Assembly: GCF_027497355.1 (NCBI RefSeq)
Contig: NZ_CP114909.1
Location: forward strand, 682,001-746,000
DNA length: 64,000 nt
Direction of reading: 5' to 3'
From: Micromonospora sp. WMMA1947
GTDB lineage: Bacteria > Actinomycetota > Actinomycetes > Mycobacteriales > Micromonosporaceae
Below the pieces are notes generated by a model that saw only the letters and a list, made by a program, of their open reading frames with translations, was not told the DNA's origin and made no database searches. How positions within the stretch are numbered: the first letter of the stretch is position 1; each line of letters begins with the position of its first letter. Made by a program: the position numbers and the translations under genes. Positions 9,068-17,455 of this stretch are shown here, in pieces.

Positions 9068-10027
9068 TCACTTGCGCTTGCGGATCTCCTCGGCGGCCTG
9101 CGGGACGACCTTGAACAGGTCGCCGACGACGCCGTAGTCGGCCAGCTCGAAGATCGGCGCCTCGGCGTCCTTGTTCACCGCGACGATGGTCTTCGAGGTC
9201 TGCATGCCGGCCCGGTGCTGGATCGCGCCGGAGATGCCCAGCGCGACGTAGAGCTGCGGGGAGACCGTCTTGCCGGTCTGGCCGACCTGGAACTGGTGCG
9301 GGTAGTAGCCGGAGTCGACCGCCGCGCGGGACGCGCCGACCGCGCCGCCGAGCAGGTCGGCCATCTCCTCGACCAGCTTGAAGTTGTCGGCGTTGCCGAC
9401 ACCGCGACCGCCGGAGACGACGACCGACGCCTCGGTCAGCTCGGGGCGGGAGCCCTTCTGCTCGGCGACCCGCTCGACGACCTTGGCGAGCTTGTCCGCG
9501 TCGGTGACCGACACGGTGAGCTGCTCGACGGCCGGGGTCGCCGCGGCCGGGGCCGGGGCGAGCGAGTTCGGCCGGACGGTGACCAGCGGCAGGCCCTTGG
9601 TGACCTTGGACTTGACGATGGTGGAGCCGGCGAACGCGACCTGGGTCGCGGTGCCGTCGGCGGCCAGGCCGACCACGTCGGTCAGGATGCCGTTGTCCAG
9701 CTTGACCGCGAGGCGGGCGGCGATCTCCTTGCCCTCCTGCGACGAGGCGAGCAGCACGGCGGCGGGCTGGACCCGCTTGACCAGCTCGGCGACCACGGTG
9801 GCCTTCGGGGCGACCAGGTAGCCGTCGATCTCCTCACCCTCGGCGGCGTAGATCTTCTCCGCGCCGTACTCGCCCAGCTTGGCGCTCAGCGCCTCGGCGG
9901 CACCGGCGCCACCGAGGACGACGGCGCTCGGGGTGCCCAGCTCGCGGGCGAGGGTGAGCATCTCGAGGGTGACCTTCTTGACGCCGAACTCCTTGGTGGC
10001 TTCGACGACGACGAGAACCTCAGACAT
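9068..10027 (-). CDS. etfA: Electron transfer flavoprotein alpha subunit
   Basis: 319 residues. EtfA and EtfB form a soluble heterodimer that carries electrons from acyl-CoA and related dehydrogenases to the respiratory chain. The C-terminal FAD-binding domain is clear: [19 protein letters not shown], then the family signature beginning with [18 protein letters not shown] and continuing through [16 protein letters not shown] to the [14 protein letters not shown] end. The N-terminal domain is the usual nucleotide-binding-like fold. It follows etfB by 12 bp in one operon. In this family EtfA supplies most FAD contacts. Length and motifs are complete. Confidence 0.95.
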   Translation of the reverse strand: MSEVLVVVEATKEFGVKKVTLEMLTLARELGTPSAVVLGGAGAAEALSAKLGEYGAEKIYAAEGEEIDGYLVAPKATVVAELVKRVQPAAVLLASSQEGKEIAARLAVKLDNGILTDVVGLAADGTATQVAFAGSTIVKSKVTKGLPLVTVRPNSLAPAPAAATPAVEQLTVSVTDADKLAKVVERVAEQKGSRPELTEASVVVSGGRGVGNADNFKLVEEMADLLGGAVGASRAAVDSGYYPHQFQVGQTGKTVSPQLYVALGISGAIQHRAGMQTSKTIVAVNKDAEAPIFELADYGVVGDLFKVVPQAAEEIRKRK

Positions 10028-10039
10028 GTCCCAGACCTC

Positions 10040-10819
10040 TCACACGAACTTCTCGGTGGCGAGGAACTCGACCAGCTTCACGCCGCCGTCGCCCTCGTCG
10101 GTGATCTTCTCGCCGCCGGAGCGCGGCGGGCGCTTGGAGTGCTCGACCACGGCGCTGGTGGCGCCGTCGAAGCCCACCTCGGCCGGGGCCACACCCAGGT
10201 CGCCCAGGGAGAGCGTCTGCACCGGCTTCTTCTTGGCGGCCATGATGCCCTTGAAGGACGGGTAGCGCGGCTCGTTGATGGTGTCCCAGACGGAGACCAC
10301 GGCCGGGGTCGAGGCGGTGACCACCTCGTAGCCCTCCTCGGTCTGCCGCTCGACGGTCAGGCTGGACCCGTCGACGGTGAGCTTGCGCGCGCCGGTCAGG
10401 GCGGCCACGCCCAGCCGCTCGGCGATCATGTGCGGCATGACCTGCACCCGGCCGTCGGTCGACTCGGCGCCGCAGATGACCAGGTCGGCGTTGAGCTGCC
10501 CGAGGGCGGCGGCGAGCACCTTCGAGGTGGCCACCGCGCAGGAGCCGTGCAGGGCGTCGTCCACCACGTGGACGGCCTTGTCCGGGCCCATGGAGAGCGC
10601 CTTGCGGATCGACTCGGTCGCCCGGTCCGGACCCATGGTCAGGATGGTGACCTCGCCGCCGTGCGCCTCCTTGATCTTCAACGCCTCCTCGATGGCGTAC
10701 TCGTCCATCTCGTTGATGACGTTGTTCGCCGAACCGCGGTCGACGGTGTTGTCGTCAGAACGCAGGTTGCGGTCCGCGCCCGAATCGGGCACCTGCTTGA
10801 CGAGTACGACGATGTTCAT
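10040..10819 (-). CDS. etfB: Electron transfer flavoprotein beta subunit
   Basis: 259 residues, partner of EtfA. It starts MNIVVLVKQVPDSGA, typical for EtfB, has the AMP-binding region (VICGAESTDGRVQVMPHMIA) and the C-terminal EtfA-contacting arm. ATG 10819 is chosen because AGGAGGG lies upstream and the conserved beta strand begins there. It is the first gene of the etfBA operon; the 177 bp before it hold its promoter and the 3' end of a short gene on the same strand. No fixC-type oxidoreductase is adjacent, which fits a beta-oxidation role more than nitrogen fixation. Confidence 0.95.
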   Translation of the reverse strand: MNIVVLVKQVPDSGADRNLRSDDNTVDRGSANNVINEMDEYAIEEALKIKEAHGGEVTILTMGPDRATESIRKALSMGPDKAVHVVDDALHGSCAVATSKVLAAALGQLNADLVICGAESTDGRVQVMPHMIAERLGVAALTGARKLTVDGSSLTVERQTEEGYEVVTASTPAVVSVWDTINEPRYPSFKGIMAAKKKPVQTLSLGDLGVAPAEVGFDGATSAVVEHSKRPPRSGGEKITDEGDGGVKLVEFLATEKFV

Positions 10820-10996
10820 CGCGCTTCGACGACCCTCCTGTTTGGTGTAGCGATCACTCGCCCGGTCACGGGCGCAGCCTCCCGCGTGACGCAACGTGGG
10901 TCAACCGCGGGCAGCTGTGCACTTCCCCACGAGCGCAATGTTACCCGCAAGTAGCATGGCCGCCCCCGCGGCCCGGAGTGACGCAACTCACCACCG

Positions 10997-11401
10997 TCAC
11001 GCCGCCTCGGTCAGCGCCTGCCGGATCTTCTCGATCGCCGCCGCCTCGGCCGGCTCGATCCCCCGGTGTGCCTGCGCCACCCGATCCGCCGCGGCCAGCA
11101 CCACCGACCGGTACGTCTCGACGTCACCCGGCGACTTGGCGCGCAGGATCTCCACCGACCGGCCCAGCGCGGGCAGCACCACCGACTCGACCTCCAGGGC
11201 CGAGTCCCGGGGGAGCTGCGGCAGCGGCCCGGTGGTGAGCGCCTCCTTGACCACGCCCCCCACCTCGGCGAGCGCGCCGGAGGCGGCGAAGCTCTCCCGC
11301 ACCATGGCCAGCACGCCCGGTACGGCGTTGGAGACCAGGAACACGGCACCGAACGCGCCGGTCTTCAGGGTGAGCCGCTCGTCCGCCGTCAACCGTTCCA
11401 T
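10997..11401 (-). CDS. Conserved hypothetical protein, helical
   Basis: 134 residues, not recognised. It is mostly alpha-helical, with one weakly hydrophobic stretch near the N-terminus (GAFGAVFLVSNAVPGVLAMV) and otherwise soluble, Ala/Glu/Arg-rich helices; no Cys. ATG 11401 follows the stop of the upstream acetyltransferase gene by two bases, so it is translated by coupling and probably works with or is simply co-regulated with that enzyme. There is no hint of a catalytic motif. It is real by its tight coupling, coding bias and lack of an alternative gene on the other strand. Confidence 0.65.
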   Translation of the reverse strand: MERLTADERLTLKTGAFGAVFLVSNAVPGVLAMVRESFAASGALAEVGGVVKEALTTGPLPQLPRDSALEVESVVLPALGRSVEILRAKSPGDVETYRSVVLAAADRVAQAHRGIEPAEAAAIEKIRQALTEAA

Positions 11402-11403
11402 GA

Positions 11404-12201
11404 TCACGGAGTGTAGACGTACGGCGTGGAGGTGGTGACCGCAACGAGCCCGAGCCGCTCGAGGATGGGCCGGCTGTCCGGCGAGCAGTCCACCTGCAGC
11501 AGCGTCTTGCCGCGCTGCTGCGCCAGCCGCGCCCGGTACGCCACGAGCGCCCGGTAGATGCCCTTCTTTCGCCACTGCGGCAGCGTCGAGCCGCCCCAGA
11601 GGCTGGCGAAGCCGGTGCCGCGCTGGTAGCGGATCCAGCCCGCGCTGACCACGGTCTCCCCCGCCTCGGCCACCACGATCGTGATCGACTGCGGATCGGC
11701 CTCGATCTCCCGGGCCAGCCCGTACACCAGGTGGCTGCGGTCCTCCCGCCAGACCTCCTCCTCCATGGCGGCGATCCGCTCCAGGTCGGCCCGGCTGGTG
11801 ACCTCACGCAGGCGTACCCCCTCGGAGAGGACCGGGACGGCGGCGGCGAGTGGCGCGACCGGGCCGACCACTACCGTCTCCTGGTCCTCCGGCACGAACC
11901 CGGCGGCGCGCAGCCGGTCGCCCAGGTCGGCCGGCTCGTCGTGACCGGCGAGCTTCCACTCGACCGCCTCGCCCCGGGCCCGGAAGACCTCGACCTGCCG
12001 GGCGATCAGCGCGTCCAGCTCGGCGCCGGCCAGCCCGTCGAGCGTCCGGTAGGTGAGGAAGCCCCGGTGGTCGAGGCCCAGCACGCGGAACAGCGGTCCG
12101 TCCCGCTCCACCGTCACCCCGTCCGGCAGCGGGTCCGGCAGCTCCGGTCGGATCTGGGCGTCGTAGGCGTCGCGCAGCTCGCGCGCGTCAAGATCGGTCA
12201 T
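11404..12201 (-). CDS. GNAT-family N-acetyltransferase
   Basis: 265 residues. The C-terminal half is a GNAT domain: SITIVVAEAGETVVSAGWIR (strands 3-4), then the acetyl-CoA loop in a degenerate form, SLWGGSTLPQWRKKGIYRAL, where the usual Q/R-x-x-G-x-G/A becomes QWRKKGIY, and LQVDCSPDSRPILERLGLVA closing the fold. The N-terminal half is an extra domain of unknown role. This two-part layout is common in actinobacterial acetyltransferases of unknown substrate. The start at ATG 12201 lacks a separate leader: TAGCCT sits six bases upstream. The gene is divergent from the DUF202 pair with only 41 bp between start codons. Confidence 0.82.
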   Translation of the reverse strand: MTDLDARELRDAYDAQIRPELPDPLPDGVTVERDGPLFRVLGLDHRGFLTYRTLDGLAGAELDALIARQVEVFRARGEAVEWKLAGHDEPADLGDRLRAAGFVPEDQETVVVGPVAPLAAAVPVLSEGVRLREVTSRADLERIAAMEEEVWREDRSHLVYGLAREIEADPQSITIVVAEAGETVVSAGWIRYQRGTGFASLWGGSTLPQWRKKGIYRALVAYRARLAQQRGKTLLQVDCSPDSRPILERLGLVAVTTSTPYVYTP

Positions 12202-12207
12202 CCCCCC

Positions 12208-12213
12208 AGGCTA
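12208..12213 (-). promoter_or_regulatory. Putative leaderless -10 element (GNAT gene)
   Basis: TAGCCT (TAnnnT) is six bases before ATG 12201. It shares the 41-bp divergent gap with GATAAT at 12230-12235, which stands seven bases before GTG 12243 on the other strand, so two overlapping leaderless promoters are proposed. Confidence 0.45.
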
Positions 12214-12242
12214 GGCGCGGGGCAAAGCGGATAATCGGCAGC

Positions 12243-12629
12243 GTGTGGGAGTCGATCAAGAGCTGGTTCGACCCGCGTGAGCTGCGTTCGGTCGGCACCC
12301 CGCCGGACTACCGCTTCTCGCTGGCGAACGAACGGACCTTCCTGGCCTGGCTGCGAACAGGGCTCGCGCTGGTGGCCGGCGGGCTGGCCGCCGCCCAGTT
12401 CCTCCCGCCGCTGCGCCTGGCCCACCTGCGCGAGGCGCTCGCGATCGCGCTGCTGCTGCTCGGCGCGGCCGTCTCGATCCGGGCCGTCGACCACTGGGCG
12501 CGCACCGAACGCGCCATGCGGCTGAACGAGGAGTTGCCCGCGTCCCGCTTCCCGGCCGTGCTGGCGCTCGTCGTCGCGATCGGTGCGCTGCTGCTGGTGG
12601 CCGCCGTGCTGCTGGGTGGCGCAGGGTGA
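12243..12629 (+). CDS. DUF202 (YidH-like) membrane protein
   Basis: 128 residues with the DUF202 signature RFSLANERTFLAWLRTGLAL followed by three membrane spans (about 37-57, 63-82, 103-125). The N-terminal segment SWFDPRELR with the charged FSLANERT stretch is cytoplasmic. YidH-like proteins are inner-membrane proteins of unknown function. GTG 12243 has no Shine-Dalgarno; GATAAT lies seven bases upstream, which suggests a leaderless message. Its stop overlaps the next DUF202 gene (GTGA). Confidence 0.82.
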   Translation: MWESIKSWFDPRELRSVGTPPDYRFSLANERTFLAWLRTGLALVAGGLAAAQFLPPLRLAHLREALAIALLLLGAAVSIRAVDHWARTERAMRLNEELPASRFPAVLALVVAIGALLLVAAVLLGGAG

Positions 12630-12925
12630 TCCGTGACCCCGGCCTGCAACCCGAGCGCACCCGGCTGGCCTGGCGGCGGACGCTGCTCACGCTGACCGCG
12701 GTGCTGCTGCTGCAGCTGCGGCAGGCGTTCACCGGCCGCGTCCTCGACGCGCTGCTGACCGGGGCGGCGCTCCTGGTCTGGCTCGCCGTGCTGGTGGTGA
12801 CGTGGCACCGGGCCACCGGCACCGGACCGCGCCGGTTCGACAGCTGGTCGGTGCCGCTGACCGCGCTCGGCGCGGCCGGGCTGGCAGCGCTCGGTGTGGC
12901 GCACGTACTCGGCGGGGTGCGCTGA
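12626..12925 (+). CDS. DUF202 membrane protein, second copy
   Basis: 99 residues, a shorter DUF202 protein: PERTRLAWRRTLLTLTAVLL replaces the NERTFLAWLRT signature of its neighbour, and three membrane spans follow. GTG 12626 overlaps the stop of the first gene by four bases, so both are made together and may form a hetero-oligomer (inference). Tandem DUF202 genes of unequal length are common in actinobacteria and elsewhere. Confidence 0.8.
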   Translation: MIRDPGLQPERTRLAWRRTLLTLTAVLLLQLRQAFTGRVLDALLTGAALLVWLAVLVVTWHRATGTGPRRFDSWSVPLTALGAAGLAALGVAHVLGGVR

Positions 12926-12951
12926 CGAGCGGCGGTGAGCCATCATGAGGC

Positions 12952-13350
12952 ATGGCCCGCCTCTACGTGCTGCTCTTCCTGGTCCAGATCGTCCTCGCCG
13001 TGTGCGCGCTGATCAGCTGCCTCTCCGCCGACGAGGAGAAGGTCAAGGCGCTGCCCCGGATGATCTGGGTGCTGATCATTCTCTTCTTCCCGCTGGTCGG
13101 CTCGATCGCCTGGTTCCTCGTGGGCCGTGAGCGCCCGGCCGGGGCCGCCGGTGTCACCGGGACGACCCGTCCCGCCGCGCCGGCCCGCCGGCCGCTCGCC
13201 CCGGACGACGACCCGGAGTTCCTCGCCTCGCTCGACGAGCGGTCCCGCCGCGAGGACCAGGAACGGCTGCGGCTTTGGGAGGAGGACCTGCGCCGCCGGG
13301 AGGAGGAGCTGCGGGGCCGCCCGGACGACAGGGACCGCCCCGAGGTCTGA
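12952..13350 (+). CDS. PLDc_N-type small membrane protein
   Basis: 132 residues. Two membrane spans (about 3-23 and 37-58) make up the phospholipase D-nuclease N-terminal-like module: LYVLLFLVQIVLAVCALISC and PRMIWVLIILFFPLVGSIAW, with the conserved W-x-x-x-x-x-x-x-P-x-x-G-x-x-x-x spacing. The C-terminal half is a charged, cytoplasmic tail that ends in an Arg/Glu-rich helix. The module also occurs in antibiotic-immunity and cardiolipin synthase proteins; here there is no catalytic HKD domain. It lies 26 bp after the DUF202 pair and probably belongs to the same transcript. Confidence 0.75.
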   Translation: MARLYVLLFLVQIVLAVCALISCLSADEEKVKALPRMIWVLIILFFPLVGSIAWFLVGRERPAGAAGVTGTTRPAAPARRPLAPDDDPEFLASLDERSRREDQERLRLWEEDLRRREEELRGRPDDRDRPEV

Positions 13351-13358
13351 CACGCGCC

Positions 13359-13394
13359 GCGGGCCGTCCGCCGGTCCCCCGGCGGACGGCCCGC
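13359..13394. terminator. Bidirectional terminator hairpin
   Basis: A perfect 16-bp stem (13359-13374 with 13379-13394) and 4-base loop lies between the convergent PLDc_N and ThDP-enzyme genes. Confidence 0.75.
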
Positions 13395-13405
13395 ACGCGC
13401 CGTGT

Positions 13406-15028
13406 TCAGGCCAGGTTCGACGACCGGGGGTACGCGTCGGCCGGGTCGGTCAGCACGTTCACCAGGTACGGCACGCCCGAGTCGAACGCGCGCCCCAGCG
13501 CGGGCCCGAGGTCGGCGGCCTTCTCCACCGTCTCGCCCGCGCCGCCCAGCGCCTCGACCACCTTGTCGTAGCGCAGCCCCGGCTGGAGGTCGGCGGCCAC
13601 GTCGTAGCCGTACATCGCGCGCATCGGGTGCTTCTCCAGCCCCCAGATGCCGTTGTTGCCGACCACGATCACCACCGGCAGCTTCTGCCGGACCAGCGAC
13701 TCCACGTCCATCAGCGAGAAGCCGGCCGCGCCGTCGCCCATCAGCACGCAGATCTGCCGGTCCGGGTGGCTGACCCGGGCGCCCATCGCGTAGCCCATGC
13801 CGGTGCCGAGGCACCCGTACGGGCCGGGGTCGAGCCAGGTGCCGGGCTGGGCCGGCTCCAGGTACCGACCGGCGTACGACACGAAGTCGCCGCCGTCGCC
13901 GATGGTGATGGCGTCCGGGGCGAGCGCCTTGCGAAGCTCGCCGTAGACCCGGGCCGGGCGGATCGGGTCGCTCTCGGCGGCCATCTCCTCCGCGTCGCGG
14001 GCCTTCGCCGCGTCCTCGGCGGTCCGCAGCTCGGCGATCCAGTCGGCGTGGTCGGCCCGGTCACCGGCGTGGTCGGCGAACGCGCCGAGGATCAGCCGCA
14101 GGTCACCGGCCGGCGCGGCGGCCGGCTGCACGTGCCCGGCGCGCTGGCTGGGCGCGTCCACCACGTGCACGACCTGGGCGTCGCCGAAGTCGCCGAAGGA
14201 GAGCCGGAAGTCCAGCGGGGTGCCGATCACCACGACCACGTCGGCGCCCTTGAGCGCGACCCGGCGGGCCTTGGCGAAGGCGAGCGGGTGCTCCGGCGGC
14301 AGCGCGCCCCGGCCCATCCCGTTGGTGAACACCGGCACCCGCAGCGACTCGGCGGCGGCACGCAGCGCCTCGACGGCGTCGCCCGCGTACACGTCGGAGC
14401 CGGCGATGATCACCGGCCGGGACGCGCCGGCGATCAGGCGGGCCGCCTTCGCGACCTCGTCCGGGTCCGGCTCGATCGGCGCCGGCGGCGTGACCGCCGG
14501 CAGGTCGGCGTCACCGACGGAGAAGACCGCCTCCAGCGGGAAGTCCAGGAACACCGGGCCCCGGTGCGGGGTGAGCGCGGTGGTCAGCGCCGCCGACACC
14601 GCGCGCGGGATGTCGTCGGCGCTGAACACCGTCTCGGCGTGCTTGGTCACCGGCGCGACGAGCGGCAGGTGGTCCATCTCCTGGAGGCTGCCCGAGCCCC
14701 AGCGGAACTGCGGGGCCCGCCCGCCGAGCACCAGCACCGGCGAGGCGTTGAAGAACGCGCTGGTCAGGCCGGAGACGCCGTTGGTGACGCCGGGGCCGGC
14801 GGTGAGCACGGCCAGGCCGGGGCGGCGCTGGAGCTTGGCCACCGCCTCGGCGGCGAACACGGCGGACTGCTCGTGCCGCACGTCGTAGAGGGGGAAGCCC
14901 GCCTTGTGGGCGGCGTCGTAGAGCGGGAAGACGTGCCCGCCGGAGAGCGTGAACATCTCCCGTACGCCGTGCGCCCGTAGTGCCGCGAGCGCCAGATCGC
15001 CGCCGTGGCCCTCGACCCGTTCCGTCAT
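13406..15028 (-). CDS. Thiamine-diphosphate enzyme, acetolactate synthase-like
   Basis: 540 residues with the three domains of the ThDP family: PYR (about 1-165, catalytic Glu in VRHEQSAVFAAEA), a central domain (about 190-320) and PP (about 360-525, GDG...NN motif from MGDGAAGFSLMD to VVIVVGNNG) that binds Mg-ThDP. This is the acetohydroxyacid synthase / oxalyl-CoA decarboxylase / benzaldehyde lyase group. There is no small regulatory subunit gene (ilvN) or ilvC next to it, so it is unlikely to be the main branched-chain amino acid enzyme. ATG 15028 has AAGGGG six bases upstream. It lies near an enoyl-CoA hydratase on the same strand, which could fit 2-hydroxyacyl-CoA chemistry (inference). 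Confidence 0.82.
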   Translation of the reverse strand: MTERVEGHGGDLALAALRAHGVREMFTLSGGHVFPLYDAAHKAGFPLYDVRHEQSAVFAAEAVAKLQRRPGLAVLTAGPGVTNGVSGLTSAFFNASPVLVLGGRAPQFRWGSGSLQEMDHLPLVAPVTKHAETVFSADDIPRAVSAALTTALTPHRGPVFLDFPLEAVFSVGDADLPAVTPPAPIEPDPDEVAKAARLIAGASRPVIIAGSDVYAGDAVEALRAAAESLRVPVFTNGMGRGALPPEHPLAFAKARRVALKGADVVVVIGTPLDFRLSFGDFGDAQVVHVVDAPSQRAGHVQPAAAPAGDLRLILGAFADHAGDRADHADWIAELRTAEDAAKARDAEEMAAESDPIRPARVYGELRKALAPDAITIGDGGDFVSYAGRYLEPAQPGTWLDPGPYGCLGTGMGYAMGARVSHPDRQICVLMGDGAAGFSLMDVESLVRQKLPVVIVVGNNGIWGLEKHPMRAMYGYDVAADLQPGLRYDKVVEALGGAGETVEKAADLGPALGRAFDSGVPYLVNVLTDPADAYPRSSNLA

Positions 15029-15098
15029 GCCATTCCCCTTCATCGACCGACCGGGGTCACGTTACTGGCCGGTACAGCAGATGTGAACAGCCCTCGCG

Positions 15099-15872
15099 TC
15101 AGCGGCCGGTGAAGCCCGGCTTGCGCTTCTCCACGAACGCGGTCATGCCCTCGCGCCGGTCGTCGGTGGCGAACAGCGCCGCGAAGAGCTGACTCTCCCA
15201 CGCCAGGCCCGAGGTGAGGTCCATGTCCAGACCCGCGTCCACCGCTGCCTTCGCCGCCCGCAGCGCCTGCGCCGGCCCGGTCAGGAACGGCTTCACGTAC
15301 GCCACCGCGGCGTCGTAGACCTCGGCGGCCGGGACCACCCGGTCGGCCAGGCCGATCCGCAGCGCCTCGGCGGCGTCGATCATCCGCCCGGTCATGATCA
15401 GGTCCTTGGCGCGGGCCGGACCGACCAGCCGGGCCAGTCGCTGGGTGCCACCGGCGCCCGGGATGATGCCGAGCTTGATCTCCGGCTGGCCGAGCTTGGC
15501 GTCCTCGGCGACGATCCGCCAGTCGCAGGCCAGCGCCAGCTCGCAGCCGCCGCCGAGCGCGTACCCGGTGATCGCGGCCACGACCGGCTTGGGGATACGG
15601 GAGATCGCGCCGAGCGCGCTGGACAGGTCGGCGGCACGCTCCGCCATGTCCACGTAGGACATGTCGGCCATCTCCTTGATGTCCGCGCCGGCCGCGAAGA
15701 CCTTCTCGCCGCCGTACACGATCACGGCGCGGACCTCGGCGTCGGCGGTGGCCGCCGACGCGGCGGCGCGCAACTCCTCCTGCACCTGGGTGTTGAGCGC
15801 GTTCATCGGCGGCCGCTCCAGCCGGATGGTGCCGATGCCGTCCTTCACTTCCAGCCTGACGAACTCGCCCAC
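15099..15872 (-). CDS. Enoyl-CoA hydratase/isomerase family protein
   Basis: 257 residues, the crotonase fold that hydrates enoyl-CoA in beta-oxidation. Seen: [11 protein letters not shown] at the start, the oxyanion-hole segment [14 protein letters not shown], and [19 protein letters not shown] with the first catalytic Glu. The second catalytic Glu of well-studied hydratases aligns by eye with Asp in [11 protein letters not shown], so hydratase activity is not certain. It starts at GTG 15872 with GAGG upstream and is followed by the ThDP enzyme 70 bp downstream. The electron transfer flavoprotein genes 4 kb away would serve the same pathway. Confidence 0.87.
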   Translation of the reverse strand: MGEFVRLEVKDGIGTIRLERPPMNALNTQVQEELRAAASAATADAEVRAVIVYGGEKVFAAGADIKEMADMSYVDMAERAADLSSALGAISRIPKPVVAAITGYALGGGCELALACDWRIVAEDAKLGQPEIKLGIIPGAGGTQRLARLVGPARAKDLIMTGRMIDAAEALRIGLADRVVPAAEVYDAAVAYVKPFLTGPAQALRAAKAAVDAGLDMDLTSGLAWESQLFAALFATDDRREGMTAFVEKRKPGFTGR

Positions 15873-16003
15873 GCTGCCCTCACTTCCTCGTCGAAGTCGC
15901 GTGCCAACCTTACGGCTCGCCTCGTTGGGGTAGACAGTGTGGTGTCGGCGACTCCCCAGGTCGCCGCCGGAGTCGCCGCCGCCCCGCCACCGGGAGTGAG
16001 GTC

Positions 16004-16552
16004 ATGATCACCTACTTCGACGACCGATCCGTCCAGGTCACCTCCACGGCGGTACGGGTGGACGGGCGCACCTACCCGCTCGCCGAACTGACCACCGTGT
16101 GGCACCGGCGGGGCGAACGCTCGTGGCGGGTGCTCGCCGGGCGCGGCGCGATCGGGGCCGCGATGGCCGGGCCGCTGGTCACCGCCGTGCTGGGCATCGG
16201 GCTGGCCGTGTGGCTGCGAAGCTCGGCGGTGGTCACCATCGCCATCGTCGGGATCTCGGTGCTGATCGGCCTGGCCGTCGGGCCGGTGGCCGACTTCCTC
16301 TTCGAGTACCTGGACCGCTCCTACGCCCGGGGCAGCCGGGAGATGGAGATGTGGGCCGAATGGCGCGGCCGGCCGGTGCGGCTGCTGCACACCCGCGACG
16401 CGATGCGCTTCGGCCAGATCTACCGGGCGGTGCAGCGGGCCATGGAGAGCCTGCCCGCCGGCCCTCGCCGGAGCGCGCCGGGCCCTGCCGCGCCCGGTCA
16501 GAACGTGATCGGCTCGTCCGGCAGGAGGCCGAGCCCGCGCAACAGGCCATAG
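16004..16552 (+). CDS. DUF6232 family membrane protein
   Basis: 182 residues. The N-terminus MITYFDDRSVQVTSTAVRV and TYPLAELTTVWHRRGERSW form a small beta domain in front of two membrane spans (about 46-68 and 72-92), and the C-terminal helix ends RFGQIYRAVQRAMES, which recurs in the paralogue at 16967. Function unknown. It differs from that paralogue by a 27-residue Pro/Arg-rich tail that runs across the end of the convergent NTF2-like gene (overlap 16498-16552). GGGAGTGAGG stands before ATG 16004. Confidence 0.75.
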   Translation: MITYFDDRSVQVTSTAVRVDGRTYPLAELTTVWHRRGERSWRVLAGRGAIGAAMAGPLVTAVLGIGLAVWLRSSAVVTIAIVGISVLIGLAVGPVADFLFEYLDRSYARGSREMEMWAEWRGRPVRLLHTRDAMRFGQIYRAVQRAMESLPAGPRRSAPGPAAPGQNVIGSSGRRPSPRNRP

Positions 16553-16908
16553 GTGTCCTGCTCGCCCCAGAACTGCACGATCCGGCCACCGGCCAGGCGG
16601 TACATCTTGCAGGCGCTCTGCACCGTGGTCGCCCCGGTGGCGTCCCGCCGGTACGTCTGCGCCAGCGACACCACCACCCGGTCCCCGGCCGCGAAGATCT
16701 CCTGGATCTCCTGGTCGAGCACGGTCAGGCCGGGCGAGGAGACGGCGGCCTCGGGGTAACGCCGGCCGCGTACCGCGCTGCCGGAGCCGTAGATCTCCAC
16801 GTCCTCGTCGACCACCTCGGCCAGTTCGGCCAGGTCCTTCGTGACGAAGGTGCGCAGGTAGCGCTTGACCACCTCGACGTTGCGCGCCTGCTCGTCACCG
16901 GCCGTCAT
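16498..16908 (-). CDS. SnoaL/NTF2-like protein
   Basis: 136 residues, one cone-shaped NTF2-like domain: N-terminal helix ARNVEVVKRYLRTFVTKD, ELAEVVDEDVEIYGSG, then strands DRVVVSLAQTYRRDAT and IVQFWGEQDTYGLLRGLG. Members include polyketide cyclases, ketosteroid isomerases and binding proteins; no catalytic pair is obvious. ATG 16908 appears leaderless (TAGGGT six bases upstream). Its last 55 bp are antisense to the tail of the DUF6232 gene, so both convergent messages overlap in coding sequence. Confidence 0.78.
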   Translation of the reverse strand: MTAGDEQARNVEVVKRYLRTFVTKDLAELAEVVDEDVEIYGSGSAVRGRRYPEAAVSSPGLTVLDQEIQEIFAAGDRVVVSLAQTYRRDATGATTVQSACKMYRLAGGRIVQFWGEQDTYGLLRGLGLLPDEPITF

Positions 16909-16914
16909 ACCGTC

Positions 16915-16920
16915 ACCCTA
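16915..16920 (-). promoter_or_regulatory. Putative leaderless -10 element (NTF2-like gene)
   Basis: TAGGGT (TAnnnT), six bases before ATG 16908, no Shine-Dalgarno. Confidence 0.5.
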
Positions 16921-16955
16921 CCGACGTTCGACCGTCCGGTGTCGACACGCGCGGT

Positions 16956-16961
16956 TAGGCT
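16956..16961 (+). promoter_or_regulatory. Putative leaderless -10 element (DUF6232 gene)
   Basis: TAGGCT (TAnnnT), five bases before ATG 16967; the 58-bp gap to the divergent NTF2-like gene holds one such element on each strand. Confidence 0.45.
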
Positions 16962-16966
16962 GATTC

Positions 16967-17449
16967 ATGGTCCTCTATTACCGGGACGACACCGTGCAGG
17001 TCACCTCCGAGGCGATCCACGCGGGCGGTCAGGCCGTCGCGCTCGCCGACGTCACGTACGTCTGGCACGCGCGCGGCACCACCACACTTGCCGTCCGAGG
17101 GCGGGTGCTGGGCCGCGGCGTGCTGGTCCTGCTGCTGTCGCTGCCGCCGCTCGTCGCCGTGGTCTGCGTGCTCTCGCTGGCCTGGTCCGCGCAGGACCGC
17201 GGCGAGTGGAGACTGGCCCTGATCATCCTGGCCGCGTTCGTGGTGGTGGGACTGGCCCTCACCCCGTTCCTGGAGGTGCCGCTCGGCTGGCTGGACCGCT
17301 CCTACGAGCGCGGCAACCGGGTGCACGAACTCTGGGTCCAGCACCACGGCCGGGAGACGCTGCTGGTCCGTACGCCGGACGCGCTGCGGTTCGGGCAGAT
17401 CTACCGGGCCGTGCAACGCGCCGTGGAACAGCAGACCGACCGCAGGTAG
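16967..17449 (+). CDS. DUF6232 family membrane protein, paralogue
   Basis: 160 residues. It opens with VLYYRDDTVQVTSEAIHAGG, has ALADVTYVWHARGTT in the same place as the first copy, two membrane spans (about 46-66 and 82-101), and ends RFGQIYRAVQRAVEQQTDRR. The two copies clearly descend from a duplication, are on the same strand, and enclose the oppositely oriented NTF2-like gene. This copy lacks the long tail of the first. Function unknown. Confidence 0.75.
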   Translation: MVLYYRDDTVQVTSEAIHAGGQAVALADVTYVWHARGTTTLAVRGRVLGRGVLVLLLSLPPLVAVVCVLSLAWSAQDRGEWRLALIILAAFVVVGLALTPFLEVPLGWLDRSYERGNRVHELWVQHHGRETLLVRTPDALRFGQIYRAVQRAVEQQTDRR

Positions 17450-17455
17450 CACCCG

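Noticed and set aside
13406..15028. Main acetohydroxyacid synthase IlvB
   Set aside because: No ilvN/ilvC neighbours and the sequence only supports the broader ThDP family.
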